The notes under the pieces: generated by a model
What the model was told of the DNA's origin: nothing
Seen by the model: only the letters and a program-made list of their open reading frames with translations
Databases searched by the model: none
Shown: positions 16,675 to 24,916 of the stretch, in pieces
How positions within the stretch are numbered: the first letter of the stretch is position 1
Layout of the letters: every line of letters starts with the position of its first letter
Translations under genes and position numbers: made by a program
Source: Leucobacter chromiireducens
Lineage (GTDB): Bacteria; Actinomycetota; Actinomycetes; Actinomycetales; Microbacteriaceae
Assembly (NCBI RefSeq): GCF_003917135.1
Contig: NZ_RPDI01000022.1
Span: forward strand, 1-55,306
DNA length: 55,306 nt
Direction: 5' to 3'

Positions 16675-17880
16675 TTACCGCAGAACCTTTTCGGGCGCGC
16701 GGGTTTCGAGGTGCGCGAGCTTCCCGTCGGTGACCGTGAGCACGCGCTGCGGGCGCTCGACGTTCACGTGCAGATCAGCGGAGAAGCTGGTCGGGCCGAC
16801 GAGCAGGGGTACGTCGGAGAACCCGGTGAACGCCGCGGCGAGCTTGTCGCCGTCCCAGGAGCCGGCCTCGTCGTACGCGAGCTGCACGGCCTCGATCGCC
16901 GCGTTGCCCGTCGTCATGCTGCCGTTCTCGGGCCGCGCGCCGTACACTTCCTCGTACTTCGCCGATGCCTCGTTGACCTTCGGGTCGCTGTCGTCGCCCC
17001 ACACGGAGGGGTAGGTCACCACGTAGTAGTCGGTGAGCCCGGGGATCGCGTCGAGCCAGAACGTGCCGTCCATGCCGAAGCCGGACACCACCGGGGTATC
17101 GATGCCGCCGTCGCGGAGCTCCTTCGCGGCCTTTCCGCCGCCCTCCCCGTAGCTGCAGTTGAAGACGACGTCCGGCGCCGTGCCGCCCGATATCTTCGAG
17201 ACGGTCTCCTTGACGCTGTCGCCCTGCTTGAAGGTGTAGGTCGCGATCTCGGTGCCGCCGAGCTGCGTGAAGCGCTCCGCCGCGGTCTCGCACTGGTTCT
17301 GCGTGTACTTGATCGAGTCGTCCTTCAGGAAGACGGCGTTCTTCCACCCCTGATCCGCGGCGAACTCCGCCATGACGCTCGCCTCGCCAGGCACGGCGTT
17401 GCCGAGCGAGAAGCCGATGTTCAGGCCGCCCTCCGGGCCGTAGATCGTGTCGCCGACGCACGGCGCGATGTTGAGCACGTTGTTCTGCTCTGCGATCTGG
17501 GACGCCGGCACGGCGGTGTCGTAGTCGCACGTGACCATGAGCACCTTCGCGCCGTCGTCGATGAGGCTCTGCGCGGCCGGCGCGTACTTCTCGAAGTCCG
17601 AGCCGGTGTCGATCACGGAGAGCTCGACGGGGGTGCCGTCGATGCCGCCGGCGTCGTTCAGCTCGTCGACCGCGATTTTCATCGCGTTGAGTGCCGGGAT
17701 GTCGAACGGCGACATGAAGCCGGTCTCGGCCATCACGGCGCCGATGAGGATGCTGTCGCCGCCGGCAGCGTCGCCGGTGTCCGTGTCGGGGCTTGCGCTG
17801 GGCGCTGCGGCGACGCAGCCGGACAGGGCGAGGGTGCCCGCGGCGAGAACCGCAAGCGACGCGAGAACGGATTTCCGCAT
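16675..17880 (-). CDS. livK: Liv-type ABC transporter substrate-binding lipoprotein
   Basis: 401 residues from the ATG at 17880, preceded by AGGAAGG. The N-terminal MRKSVLASLAVLAAGTLALS is a lipoprotein signal peptide, and the lipobox LSGC ends at Cys22, so the mature protein is anchored outside the membrane. The fold is the periplasmic-binding-protein type 1 (LivJ/LivK) family: ILIGAVMAETGFMSPFDIPA, then DDGAKVLMVTCDYDTAVPAS. It captures the ligand for LivHMGF. The ligand is unproven, but the surrounding genes favour an aromatic acid. First gene of the operon. Confidence 0.92.
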   Translation of the reverse strand: MRKSVLASLAVLAAGTLALSGCVAAAPSASPDTDTGDAAGGDSILIGAVMAETGFMSPFDIPALNAMKIAVDELNDAGGIDGTPVELSVIDTGSDFEKYAPAAQSLIDDGAKVLMVTCDYDTAVPASQIAEQNNVLNIAPCVGDTIYGPEGGLNIGFSLGNAVPGEASVMAEFAADQGWKNAVFLKDDSIKYTQNQCETAAERFTQLGGTEIATYTFKQGDSVKETVSKISGGTAPDVVFNCSYGEGGGKAAKELRDGGIDTPVVSGFGMDGTFWLDAIPGLTDYYVVTYPSVWGDDSDPKVNEASAKYEEVYGARPENGSMTTGNAAIEAVQLAYDEAGSWDGDKLAAAFTGFSDVPLLVGPTSFSADLHVNVERPQRVLTVTDGKLAHLETRAPEKVLR

Positions 17881-18037
17881 GGTGTCATGCCTTCCTGTGA
17901 TGGCAAGGGCGACTCGACTCTGAGGCTGCCTCACCTGATTGTGCTCTGACGGGTCAGTGACGGCAGTTGGCGAGCGGTGCCATTGGGGCGCGGTGCGCCC
18001 GGATGAACCTTGCCAGGTGTCGACAGTGACAGGACAA

Positions 18038-18069
18038 TGTCTATCCCAGAAACGTAACGTTCGTCAATA
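18038..18069 (-). promoter_or_regulatory. Promoter of the liv operon with an operator-like word
   Basis: Minus-strand TTGACG (18062-18067) and TAGACA (18038-18043) are 18 nt apart. The word ACGTTCGTCAATA (plus strand 18057-18069) overlaps the -35 and recurs with one mismatch at 20599-20611 in front of the FAH operon. The leader to livK is about 150 nt. Elsewhere in 17881-18201 I see nothing coding. Confidence 0.55.
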
Positions 18070-18201
18070 GAATGTTTGAACTGGGGCAAAATGTGCCATG
18101 CACTGGCAGCGGCGATCGCGCTGCTGGCCCCTGGTGTGGGCGGCGTGCGGCGTGCTTCAGGCTCGTGCGCCCCCGTGCGGGTGAGGGGGGGGCGGGCAGG
18201 G

Positions 18202-19023
18202 CTAGGCGTTCACCGCGCGCTCGACGAATGCGAACGCCGGCTGGTCGAGGTGGGTGACGATCTCTTCGATCAGGTGGGTCGCCGGGTCGCCGGCCCAGTC
18301 GCTGCGGAGGAGCTCGCGCGGGAGCCCCGGATCGCGCATGGGGAGGATGCGCCAGTCATCGAGTGCGCGCAGGTAGTGCGCGAACGCGTCGCGCGGTGCG
18401 ATCTCCTCGGGGGCGAGGCGGCGGAGCGGCTGGAAGCCGCCCTGATGCCTGGTCAGGAACTCGCGGTAGCCCGCGTGGATCGCGTCGAGGTCCCAGCTCT
18501 CGCGCGCCATGCGTGTGAGATCCTGGCCGCCGGCGTGCCGGCCGACGAACAGGTTGGTGTTGCTCGTGAGCTCTAGGTGGTCGATGAGTTCCAGTGCGTC
18601 GGCGGCCATCCGCGCGGGCGCGATCCACACCCCCTGCCCGACGTTGCCGAAGCCGAGCGTTGCGAGCCGCGAGCGGAGGAGATGGCGCTTCGCCCGCTGC
18701 TCCTCCGGGATCGAGAACGTCGCGATGCACCAGCCGTCGGCGAGCTGCGCCGGCTGGCGCGAGTGCCAGATCACCTCGTCGCCGGAGGCCAGCGAGGACT
18801 GCGCGAGCTCGGTGAGCCGGTAGCCCGTGCGGCCATCGCGCTTCTCGGGGGCGAGCCAGTCGCGCTTCTTCAGGCGCGACACCGCCGTGCGCGTGCTCGA
18901 CTCGTCAATGTCGAGCTCCTCGAGCAGCGACACGATCCCCTTGATGGGGAGCCAATCACCCGCGCGCCGGGCGAACGCCCCGAGCAGGGTGACGAGCAGG
19001 GTGCGAGAAGTATTCGAACTCAT
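18202..19023 (-). CDS. PaaX-like transcriptional repressor
   Basis: 273 residues, the usual size of PaaX. The ATG at 19023 gives MSSNTSRTLLVTLLGAFARR. The N-terminal winged helix has the PaaX pattern IKGIVSLLEELDIDESSTRTAVSRLKKRDWL, split around residue 40. The central PaaX domain has WHSRQPAQLADGWCIATFSIPEEQRAKRH and LGFGNVGQGVWIAP, and the C-terminal domain includes GYREFLTRHQGGF and DDWRILPMRDPGLP. PaaX repressors respond to aryl-CoA thioesters, classically phenylacetyl-CoA. Divergent from the VOC gene, with a palindrome in its own promoter region. It probably controls iorAB, liv and the FAH operon. Confidence 0.87.
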   Translation of the reverse strand: MSSNTSRTLLVTLLGAFARRAGDWLPIKGIVSLLEELDIDESSTRTAVSRLKKRDWLAPEKRDGRTGYRLTELAQSSLASGDEVIWHSRQPAQLADGWCIATFSIPEEQRAKRHLLRSRLATLGFGNVGQGVWIAPARMAADALELIDHLELTSNTNLFVGRHAGGQDLTRMARESWDLDAIHAGYREFLTRHQGGFQPLRRLAPEEIAPRDAFAHYLRALDDWRILPMRDPGLPRELLRSDWAGDPATHLIEEIVTHLDQPAFAFVERAVNA

Positions 19024-19069
19024 GAGCGAAAGGCCTGTCTGCGAAGAGGGAGAGGATGAAACAACACAA

Positions 19070-19098
19070 CTGTTGCGATCATCACAGAATCGTGACAG
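19070..19098. promoter_or_regulatory. Inverted-repeat operator between the PaaX-like and VOC genes
   Basis: CTGTTGCGAT (19070-19079) and ATCGTGACAG (19089-19098) are inverted repeats matching at 8 of 10 positions with a 9-nt spacer. They are centred in the 120-nt divergent region. The left arm and spacer contain GCGATCATCACA, shared with the iorA promoter. I infer an autoregulatory site of the PaaX-like protein. Confidence 0.5.
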
Positions 19099-19143
19099 TT
19101 TGTGGGGAAGCCCAACGGAGTGTGCTTGAAAGAAGGAGTCTCC

Positions 19144-19629
19144 ATGACGATTCACCCCACGTTTTCCCACGTTGGCGTTACGGTACCCAATTTACGCGAG
19201 GCCGTAGCGTGGTACCGCGATGTGTTCCAGTATTACCTCCTCGCTGGGCCGATTGAGGTGCTGGAGGACGACAGCCCGCTCGGGCGGGCGGCGACCGGGA
19301 TCTACGGGGCGGGCTTCACGCGCTTTCAGTTCGCGCACATGGCCTCCCCGGACGGCGCCGGCTTCGAGATCTTCGAGTTCGCGGCACCGGCGTACGAGCG
19401 GCCGGCCGACAGCTTCGAGTTCTGGCGCAGCGGTGTCAACCACTTCGCGGTGACTGCGAGCGATGTCGCGGCGCTCGCCGCGGAGGTGGTCGCTGCCGGC
19501 GGGAAGCAGCGATCGGAGGTCGTCACGATCAACCCGGAGCGCGGCTTCGAGATCGTGTACTGCGAGGACCCGTGGGGCAATGTCTTCGAGGCCTGCTCGC
19601 ACCCCTATCCCTACATGTGGGGCGGCTAA
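19144..19629 (+). CDS. VOC family protein (glyoxalase/dioxygenase superfamily)
   Basis: 161 residues from the ATG at 19144, preceded by AGAAGGAG. The first beta-alpha-beta module begins FSHVGVTVPNLREAVAWYRD and the second begins VNHFAVTASDVAALAAEV, ending in CEDPWGNVFEACSHPYP. Metal-ligand positions look kept: His in the first strand, Glu in FEIFEF, His in NHFAV and Glu in VFEAC. Members include lactoylglutathione lyases, epimerases and ring-cleavage dioxygenases. The divergent PaaX-like regulator suggests a role in the aromatic pathway, but the reaction is not determinable. Confidence 0.85.
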   Translation: MTIHPTFSHVGVTVPNLREAVAWYRDVFQYYLLAGPIEVLEDDSPLGRAATGIYGAGFTRFQFAHMASPDGAGFEIFEFAAPAYERPADSFEFWRSGVNHFAVTASDVAALAAEVVAAGGKQRSEVVTINPERGFEIVYCEDPWGNVFEACSHPYPYMWGG

Positions 19630-19631
19630 CG

Positions 19632-19671
19632 GGGCGGGTCGGGGCGCCGGAATTGGCGCCCCGACCCGCCC
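19632..19671. terminator. Bidirectional terminator, 17-bp perfect stem
   Basis: GGGCGGGTCGGGGCGCC (19632-19648) pairs perfectly with 19655-19671 around the loop GGAATT, filling the gap between two converging genes. Confidence 0.8.
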
Positions 19672-19686
19672 TGACGCGGCCCGCAG

Positions 19687-20088
19687 CTACGCGTCGCGCA
19701 GCACTGTGGTGACGCGCGCGGTCGAGACGCGGCGCCCCTGATCGTCGTCGATCTCAACGGCGTAGACCGCGACGGACTTGCCGAGTCGGATCGCCGTGCA
19801 GGTCGCGGTGACGCGGCCCGACGCCGCGCGGCCCGTGTGGGTCGCGCTGATGTCGAGACCGACCGCGGTGCGGCCGACGCCGGCATGCTCGCACGCGGCA
19901 AGCGACGCCAGGGTCTCGGCGAGTGTGCAGTACGCGCCGCCGTGCATCGAGCCGGTGATCTGGCGGTTGCCGGCGACGGGCATGGTCGCGATGGCGCGCT
20001 CGGCGCCGATGCGTACAAACTCAATGCCGAGGCGCTCGTCGAGTTCGCCGAGGATCGTCTGTACCGGTCCGGTGTTCGTGGTGATCAT
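19687..20088 (-). CDS. PaaI-type hotdog-fold acyl-CoA thioesterase
   Basis: 133 residues. The hotdog signature GSMHGGAYCTLAETLASLAA near residue 50 holds the helix with the catalytic acid, and SATHTGRAASGRVTATCTAI is the following strand pair. PaaI-type thioesterases hydrolyse hydroxyphenylacetyl-CoA or other aryl-CoA esters that would trap CoA, a common safety valve in CoA-dependent aromatic degradation. It lies 15 nt downstream of the Rid-family gene on the same strand and is probably co-transcribed with it. Confidence 0.85.
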   Translation of the reverse strand: MITTNTGPVQTILGELDERLGIEFVRIGAERAIATMPVAGNRQITGSMHGGAYCTLAETLASLAACEHAGVGRTAVGLDISATHTGRAASGRVTATCTAIRLGKSVAVYAVEIDDDQGRRVSTARVTTVLRDA

Positions 20089-20103
20089 GGTGTGCTCCTC
20101 ACA

Positions 20104-20508
20104 TCATTGTGCGGTGTCGCCCAGGTAGGCGACCCCCTGGATTTCAATGAGGGCCTCGGGCTGCCACAGCTGTGTGACGCCGATGCCCGCCATTGCGGGG
20201 TACTCGGATCCGGCCATCTCGCGCCAGATCCGTCCGATCTCGCGCCCGTTGCGTTGATAGTCGTCGACATCGGTGAGGTAGATGGTCACGTCGATGAGGT
20301 CGGCCGGCGTACCGCCAGCGTGCTCAAGGGTCGCGAGCACGTTGCCGAACGCCTGCGTGAACTGCTCGATGATCCCGCCGGGCACGATCTGGTAGTTCGC
20401 GTCGAGCGCGGTCTGCCCGCCGAGGTAGACGAACGGGCCGGCCTTCACGCCGTGCGCGAATCCCTTGGGGGCGCACAGCTGCGGGGGGTTGATGATCTCT
20501 GCTGACAA
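20104..20508 (-). CDS. Rid family (YjgF/YER057c/UK114) protein lacking the RidA arginine
   Basis: 134 residues from a TTG start with AAGGAG 6 nt upstream; no ATG or GTG is suitably placed. The fold signature GPFVYLGGQTALDANYQIVPG, EQFTQAFGNVLATLEHAGGTPADLIDVTIYLTDVDDY (seen across residues 50-85) is clear. The arginine that RidA uses for imine/enamine hydrolysis lies in a PAR(T/S) motif, but here the segment reads YPAMAGIGVTQLWQP, so it is missing. This points to one of the Rid4-7 type subfamilies rather than RidA. Such proteins are common in degradation operons. Here it sits next to an aminobenzoyl-CoA-type enzyme, whose product would be an enamine. Confidence 0.87.
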   Translation of the reverse strand: MSAEIINPPQLCAPKGFAHGVKAGPFVYLGGQTALDANYQIVPGGIIEQFTQAFGNVLATLEHAGGTPADLIDVTIYLTDVDDYQRNGREIGRIWREMAGSEYPAMAGIGVTQLWQPEALIEIQGVAYLGDTAQ

Positions 20509-20593
20509 CGTTGTCTCCTTCTGTGGTCCCGCCCCCGAACGGGTGCGGCTGCCGGGTGCGACGGGGTGACGCGGCGAGAATTTCATCTCGCAC

Positions 20594-20623
20594 TTGTGAC
20601 GTTCGTGAATATTCTGACATACT
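20594..20623 (+). promoter_or_regulatory. Promoter of the FAH-thioesterase-monooxygenase operon
   Basis: TTGTGA (20594-20599) and CATACT (20618-20623) are 18 nt apart, about 75 nt before the start at 20698. ACGTTCGTGAATA (20599-20611) begins on the last base of the -35 and lies in the spacer. It matches the word at the liv promoter, and CACTTGTG just before it also occurs at the iorA promoter. The 189-nt divergent region holds nothing coding. Confidence 0.5.
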
Positions 20624-20697
20624 TGGCACGTGTTCGGCCACCGGATTTGTCGAACTGATCGGGGCACGGTCGCCCCACACGAGCTACAGGAGCAACG

Positions 20698-21564
20698 ATG
20701 CACTTGGGGACGATTCGCACCGCAACCGGGCAGACCAGGGCGGCGGTGCGCGACGACGAACACTGGGTTCTTCTGGACGCCCCCGACGTCGGCGAGCTGG
20801 TCGCGGCACCCGGGTGGCGCGCGCAGCTCGCGGCGGCGCTCGCGCCGGGCAGCGCGGCGGAGCGGCGCGCCGACGGCGAGCTCGCCGCGCCCGTCGCCCG
20901 CCCGGCGAAGATCGTCTGCTGCGGGCTCAACTACCACGATCACATCGTCGAGACCGGGCGCGATATCCCGGAGTATCCGACGCTCTTCGCGAAGTTCGCC
21001 GACACGCTGACCGGGCCGAGCGACGACATCGAGATCATCGGCTCGGCGAAGGTCGACTGGGAAGCGGAGCTCGCCGTCGTGATCGGCGCACCGCTCAAGC
21101 GCGCGAGCCGCGCGGAGGCCGCGGCAGGGATTCTCGGCTACACCGTCGCCAACGATGTCTCCTGCCGCGACTGGCAGGCGCGCACGCTGCAGTGGTTCCA
21201 GGGCAAAGCGTGGGATCGCACCACGCCGATCGGCCCGGTGATCGTCACGGCGGACGCGATCGACCCGGCGGCCGGCCTCGCGATCCACTGCGAGATCGAC
21301 GGCCACGAGGTGCAGCGATCCAGCACGCGCGAGCTCGTCTTCGACGCCGCGGAACTCGTGGCGTACGTGTCGCAGTTCACCGAGCTGCGGCCCGGCGACC
21401 TCATCCTCACCGGCACGCCGGGCGGGGTCGGCCTCGGTGCTTCCCCGCAGCGCTGGCTGCGCGACGGCGAAACACTCACCACCACAATCGAGGGCATCGG
21501 CACCCTGCGCAACACCCTGCGCGTCACGCCGCCCCTCGCCGACCCCGAGGAGGCACGCGCATGA
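20698..21564 (+). CDS. Fumarylacetoacetate hydrolase (FAH) family protein
   Basis: 288 residues, preceded by ACAGGAG. The N-terminal beta domain is followed by the FAH catalytic core: IVCCGLNYHDHIVETG, then TLFAKFADTLTGP, DWEAELAVVIGAPL (metal-binding Glu pair), GYTVANDVSCRDWQ (metal Asp) and LILTGTPGGVG. Members hydrolyse C-C bonds of 1,3-diketones, decarboxylate oxoacids or hydrate dienoates at the end of aromatic degradation. Its stop overlaps the next start (ATGA). A role in processing the ring-opened or ring-reduced product is likely, but the substrate is unknown. Confidence 0.9.
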   Translation: MHLGTIRTATGQTRAAVRDDEHWVLLDAPDVGELVAAPGWRAQLAAALAPGSAAERRADGELAAPVARPAKIVCCGLNYHDHIVETGRDIPEYPTLFAKFADTLTGPSDDIEIIGSAKVDWEAELAVVIGAPLKRASRAEAAAGILGYTVANDVSCRDWQARTLQWFQGKAWDRTTPIGPVIVTADAIDPAAGLAIHCEIDGHEVQRSSTRELVFDAAELVAYVSQFTELRPGDLILTGTPGGVGLGASPQRWLRDGETLTTTIEGIGTLRNTLRVTPPLADPEEARA

Positions 21565-22442
21565 CGCCGCAGAACGACGCTACAACGGAGCGGTTCCTCG
21601 CCGCGATCCAGCTCACCGAGTGCGAGCCAGCAGTGTTCGACCGTGCGTTCGAGGTGACGCCGCAGTACGTCCCGTGGCCGAAGGCGTACGGGGGCGACTC
21701 GGTCGCGCAGGCCGCAGCCGCAGCGCTCCGCACGATCGGCGACGACCGGGAGCTGCACTCGCTCCACAGCTCGTTCCTGCGCCCCGTCACGATCGGGGAG
21801 CCCGTGCGCTACGAGGTCGAGCTGCTCCGCGACGGCCGAGGCTACTCGACGCGGCACGTCCGCGGATTCCAGCACGGCAAGCCCGTCTTCCTCACGACCG
21901 CCTCATTCCAAGTGCCGGAGGACGGCCCCGAGCTCGCCCCGACGGCCCCGGCGGTTCCCGAGCCGGAATCGCTGCCGAGCTCGGCGGACTACCTCGCCGC
22001 GCGCGGCGCCGACCAGTCAGCGGCGGGCGACTACTGGGCGCGCGGGCGCGGTTTCGACATGCGGCACGTGCCCGGCCCCGTCTACCTGGCCGTCGACGGG
22101 CACGCCGCGCCGCACCAGGCCGTGTGGCTGCGCGCCTTCGCGCCGCTGCCCGACGCGGAGCGCACGCACCAGCTCGCGCTCGCCTACGCGTGCGACTACA
22201 CGATCCTCGAGCCGACGCTCCGAGCACTCGGGCTGCACTGGCAGAGCCCCGGCCTCGTGACGGCGAGCCTCGATCACAGCATGTGGTTCCATCGCCCGGC
22301 CAGGGCCGACGAGTGGGTGCTCTACGCGCAGGAGGCGGTGGGGGCCCAGCGCGGGCGCGGGCTCAACACCGGCCGCTTCTTCACGCGCGACGGCACGCTC
22401 ATCGCCACCGTCGCCCAAGAGGGCATGATCCGCACACCATAA
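21561..22442 (+). CDS. TesB-like acyl-CoA thioesterase (double hotdog)
   Basis: 293 residues, coupled to the FAH gene by a 4-nt overlap. Two hotdog domains: the first includes YGGDSVAQAAAAALRTIGDD and LHSLHSSFLRPVTIGEPVRYEVE, the second SPGLVTASLDHSMWFHRPARADEWVLYAQEA, with the Asp, Gln/Ser and Thr active-site pattern of TesB-type enzymes partly visible (LDHSMWFH). These hydrolyse medium- or aryl-acyl-CoA. Together with the PaaI protein it gives this island two thioesterases, which fits a CoA-bound pathway. Confidence 0.9.
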   Translation: MTPQNDATTERFLAAIQLTECEPAVFDRAFEVTPQYVPWPKAYGGDSVAQAAAAALRTIGDDRELHSLHSSFLRPVTIGEPVRYEVELLRDGRGYSTRHVRGFQHGKPVFLTTASFQVPEDGPELAPTAPAVPEPESLPSSADYLAARGADQSAAGDYWARGRGFDMRHVPGPVYLAVDGHAAPHQAVWLRAFAPLPDAERTHQLALAYACDYTILEPTLRALGLHWQSPGLVTASLDHSMWFHRPARADEWVLYAQEAVGAQRGRGLNTGRFFTRDGTLIATVAQEGMIRTP

Positions 22443-22509
22443 CTTCGACCCCTGCAGCGGCGGCTCCCAGCGTTGGGGCCGCCACCCACCGCACGAAAGG
22501 ACTCCGCCC

Positions 22510-24894
22510 ATGGGCAAGCGCATCGCCGTCATCGGAGGGGGGCCTGCTGGCCTCTACTTCGCTGTCCTCGCCAAGAAGCTCGACCCGAGCCACGACATCA
22601 CCATCTGGGAGCGCAACGCGCGCGACGACACGTTCGGCTTCGGCGTCGTGTTCAGCGACGAGACGCTCGGCGGCATCGAGAACGCCGATCCCGAGATCTT
22701 CGCCGCAATGCAGCGCTGCTTCGCGCAGTGGAGCGACATCGACGTCCACTTCAAGGGCGAGCGCATCACCGTCGGCGGGCAGGGCTTCGCCGCGACGAGC
22801 CGCAAGGAGCTGCTGCTGCTCCTGCAGGAGCGCGCGCTCGAGCTCGGCGTCACGATCCACTTCAGCACCGAGGCGCCCGACGTCGATGAACTGTCGCGCG
22901 ACTTCGACCTCGTGATCGCGTCCGACGGCATCAACTCGCGCATCCGGCCCCACTACGCCGACTCCTTCGGCCCATCGCTCGATCCGCGCCAGTCGAAGTT
23001 CATCTGGCTGGGCCTCGACCGGGCGATCGAGGCTTTCACCTTCCACGTGAAGCACACGCCGTGGGGCATCATCCAGGTGCACGCGTACCCGTACTCCGCG
23101 ACCGAGAGCACCTTCCTCGTCGAGATGCACGAGGACGTGTGGCGCGCCGCCGGCTTCGACGCGAGCGAGAGCCAGAGCTTCCCGCCCGGCGTCAGCGACG
23201 ACGTGTCCGTGCAGAAGCTCGCCGAGATCTTCGCCGACGAGCTCGACGGCGCCGAGCTGCTCACCAACAACTCGAAGTGGATCACGTTCAACACGGTGCG
23301 GAACGAGCGCTGGAGCCACGGCAACGTCGTGCTGCTCGGCGACGCGGCGCACACCGCGCACTTCTCCATCGGATCGGGCACGAAGCTCGCGCTGGAGGAC
23401 GCGCTCGCGCTCGCGGCGAACCTGCACGAGCACCCGGCGGACCTCCCCGCGGCGCTCGCGGCGTACGAGGAGGAGCGGCGACCGGTGGTGCTCTCCTTGC
23501 AGCGCGCCGCGCAGGCCTCCCTCGAATGGTTCGAGAACATCGGCCAGTACGCGGACCAGGAGCCGCTGCAGTTCGCGTTCAACCTGCTGACCCGCTCGCG
23601 GCGCATCACCTTCGAGAACCTCGGGGTGCGCGACGCCGAGTTCGCCGAGCTGATGCAGCGCAACTTCGCGCAGCGCGTTGCCGGCGAGGACGTGCCCGCC
23701 ATGTTCCAGCCGACGCGGATCGGGCAGCTGGAACTCAAGAACCGGATCATCGTTTCGGCGATGGATCAGTACTCGGCCGAGGACGGCGTCGTGAGCGACT
23801 ACCACCTCGTGCACCTCGGCAGCCGCGCCATCGGCGGCGCCGGGCTCGTGATGACCGAGATGATCGCGCCGTCGGCCGACGGCCGGATCTCGCCTGCCGA
23901 CGCCGGCCTCTACACGGACGAGCAGCGGGACGCGTGGCGCCGCGTCGTGGACTTCGTGCACGCGAACTCCACGGCGAAGATCGGCGCGCAGCTCGGCCAC
24001 TCGGGCAGGAAGGGCTCGACGAAGCGCATGTGGGAGGGCATCGACGAGCCGGTCGAGACCGGCGGCTGGGAAGTGATTGGGCCGTCGGCGATTCCGTACG
24101 GCCCAGGCGGCAACCTGCCGCGCGCCGCGACGCGCGCCGACCTCGACCGCATCCGAGACGACTACGCAGCGGCGACGGTGCGCGCCGCGGAGGCCGGCTT
24201 CGACCTGCTCGAACTGCACGCCGCGCACGGCTACCTGCTCTCCTCCTTCCTGTCGCCCATCTCGAACCAGCGCGACGACGAGTACGGCGGATCGCTCGAG
24301 CAGCGGCTGCGCTACCCGCTCGAGGTGTTCGACGCGGTGCGCGCCGCGTGGCCGGCCGACAAGCCGCTGCTCGTGCGCATCTCCGCGCACGATTGGATTC
24401 CCGGCGGCAACACCGACGAGGACGCGGTCGCGATCGCTGCCGCGTTCATCGAGCGCGGCGCTGACGGGATCGACGTGTCGTCCGGCCAGATCGCGAAGGA
24501 GGAGACTCCGAGCTTCGGCCGCAGCTACCAGACCCCGTTCGCGGACAAGATCCGCAACCGGGTCGCGGAGAAGGCCGGTGTCCCCGTGATCGCCGTCGGC
24601 GCCATCAGCTCGTACGACGACGTCAACTCGCTCCTGCTCGCCGGTCGCTGCGACCTCGTCGCGATCGGCCGCGGCCACCTCTACAACCCGCACTGGACGC
24701 TGCACGCGGCCGCCGAGCAGGAGTTCCGCGGGGACGCTGCCGCCTGGATCGACCCGTACCGCGCCGGCAGGCGGAAGCCGCCGACCTCGCGCACCGACGC
24801 GATCAGGCCACGCCTTGAGCTGCTCACCGGCGCGGGCGACGAGGACCAGACCCACACGAGGTGGATTGGAGGGAAAACGATTCCCGCCGCCTGA
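22510..24894 (+). CDS. Bifunctional flavin monooxygenase / old yellow enzyme fusion (aryl-CoA hydroxylase-reductase)
   Basis: 794 residues. The N-terminal half is a class A FAD monooxygenase: IAVIGGGPAGLYFA (dinucleotide-binding, 5-18) and LLGDAAHTAHFSIGSGTKLA near 276. The C-terminal half, from about residue 397, is an FMN-dependent old yellow enzyme: FQPTRIGQLELKNRIIVSAM, the active-site pair H570/H573 in HAAHGYLLSSFLSP, and phosphate binding in VPVIAVGAIS. This fusion is the architecture of 2-aminobenzoyl-CoA monooxygenase/reductase of Aromatoleum (Azoarcus) and of proteins annotated as salicylyl-CoA 5-hydroxylase. It would hydroxylate the ring of an aryl-CoA and then reduce it with NAD(P)H. 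The Liv importer, Rid protein and thioesterases nearby favour anthraniloyl-CoA. No CoA ligase is in the window. Confidence 0.92.
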   Translation: MGKRIAVIGGGPAGLYFAVLAKKLDPSHDITIWERNARDDTFGFGVVFSDETLGGIENADPEIFAAMQRCFAQWSDIDVHFKGERITVGGQGFAATSRKELLLLLQERALELGVTIHFSTEAPDVDELSRDFDLVIASDGINSRIRPHYADSFGPSLDPRQSKFIWLGLDRAIEAFTFHVKHTPWGIIQVHAYPYSATESTFLVEMHEDVWRAAGFDASESQSFPPGVSDDVSVQKLAEIFADELDGAELLTNNSKWITFNTVRNERWSHGNVVLLGDAAHTAHFSIGSGTKLALEDALALAANLHEHPADLPAALAAYEEERRPVVLSLQRAAQASLEWFENIGQYADQEPLQFAFNLLTRSRRITFENLGVRDAEFAELMQRNFAQRVAGEDVPAMFQPTRIGQLELKNRIIVSAMDQYSAEDGVVSDYHLVHLGSRAIGGAGLVMTEMIAPSADGRISPADAGLYTDEQRDAWRRVVDFVHANSTAKIGAQLGHSGRKGSTKRMWEGIDEPVETGGWEVIGPSAIPYGPGGNLPRAATRADLDRIRDDYAAATVRAAEAGFDLLELHAAHGYLLSSFLSPISNQRDDEYGGSLEQRLRYPLEVFDAVRAAWPADKPLLVRISAHDWIPGGNTDEDAVAIAAAFIERGADGIDVSSGQIAKEETPSFGRSYQTPFADKIRNRVAEKAGVPVIAVGAISSYDDVNSLLLAGRCDLVAIGRGHLYNPHWTLHAAAEQEFRGDAAAWIDPYRAGRRKPPTSRTDAIRPRLELLTGAGDEDQTHTRWIGGKTIPAA

Positions 24895-24916
24895 TATCGA
24901 GCCACCCATCCGCACT

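Noticed and set aside
17881-18201. Riboswitch or small RNA in the livK leader
   Set aside because: No recognised aptamer motif or conserved secondary structure could be seen; only promoter elements are supported.
22443-22509. Terminator between the TesB-like gene and the fusion enzyme
   Set aside because: GGCGGCTCCCA with TGGGGCCGCC forms an imperfect bulged stem without a T-run; the genes are probably co-transcribed.
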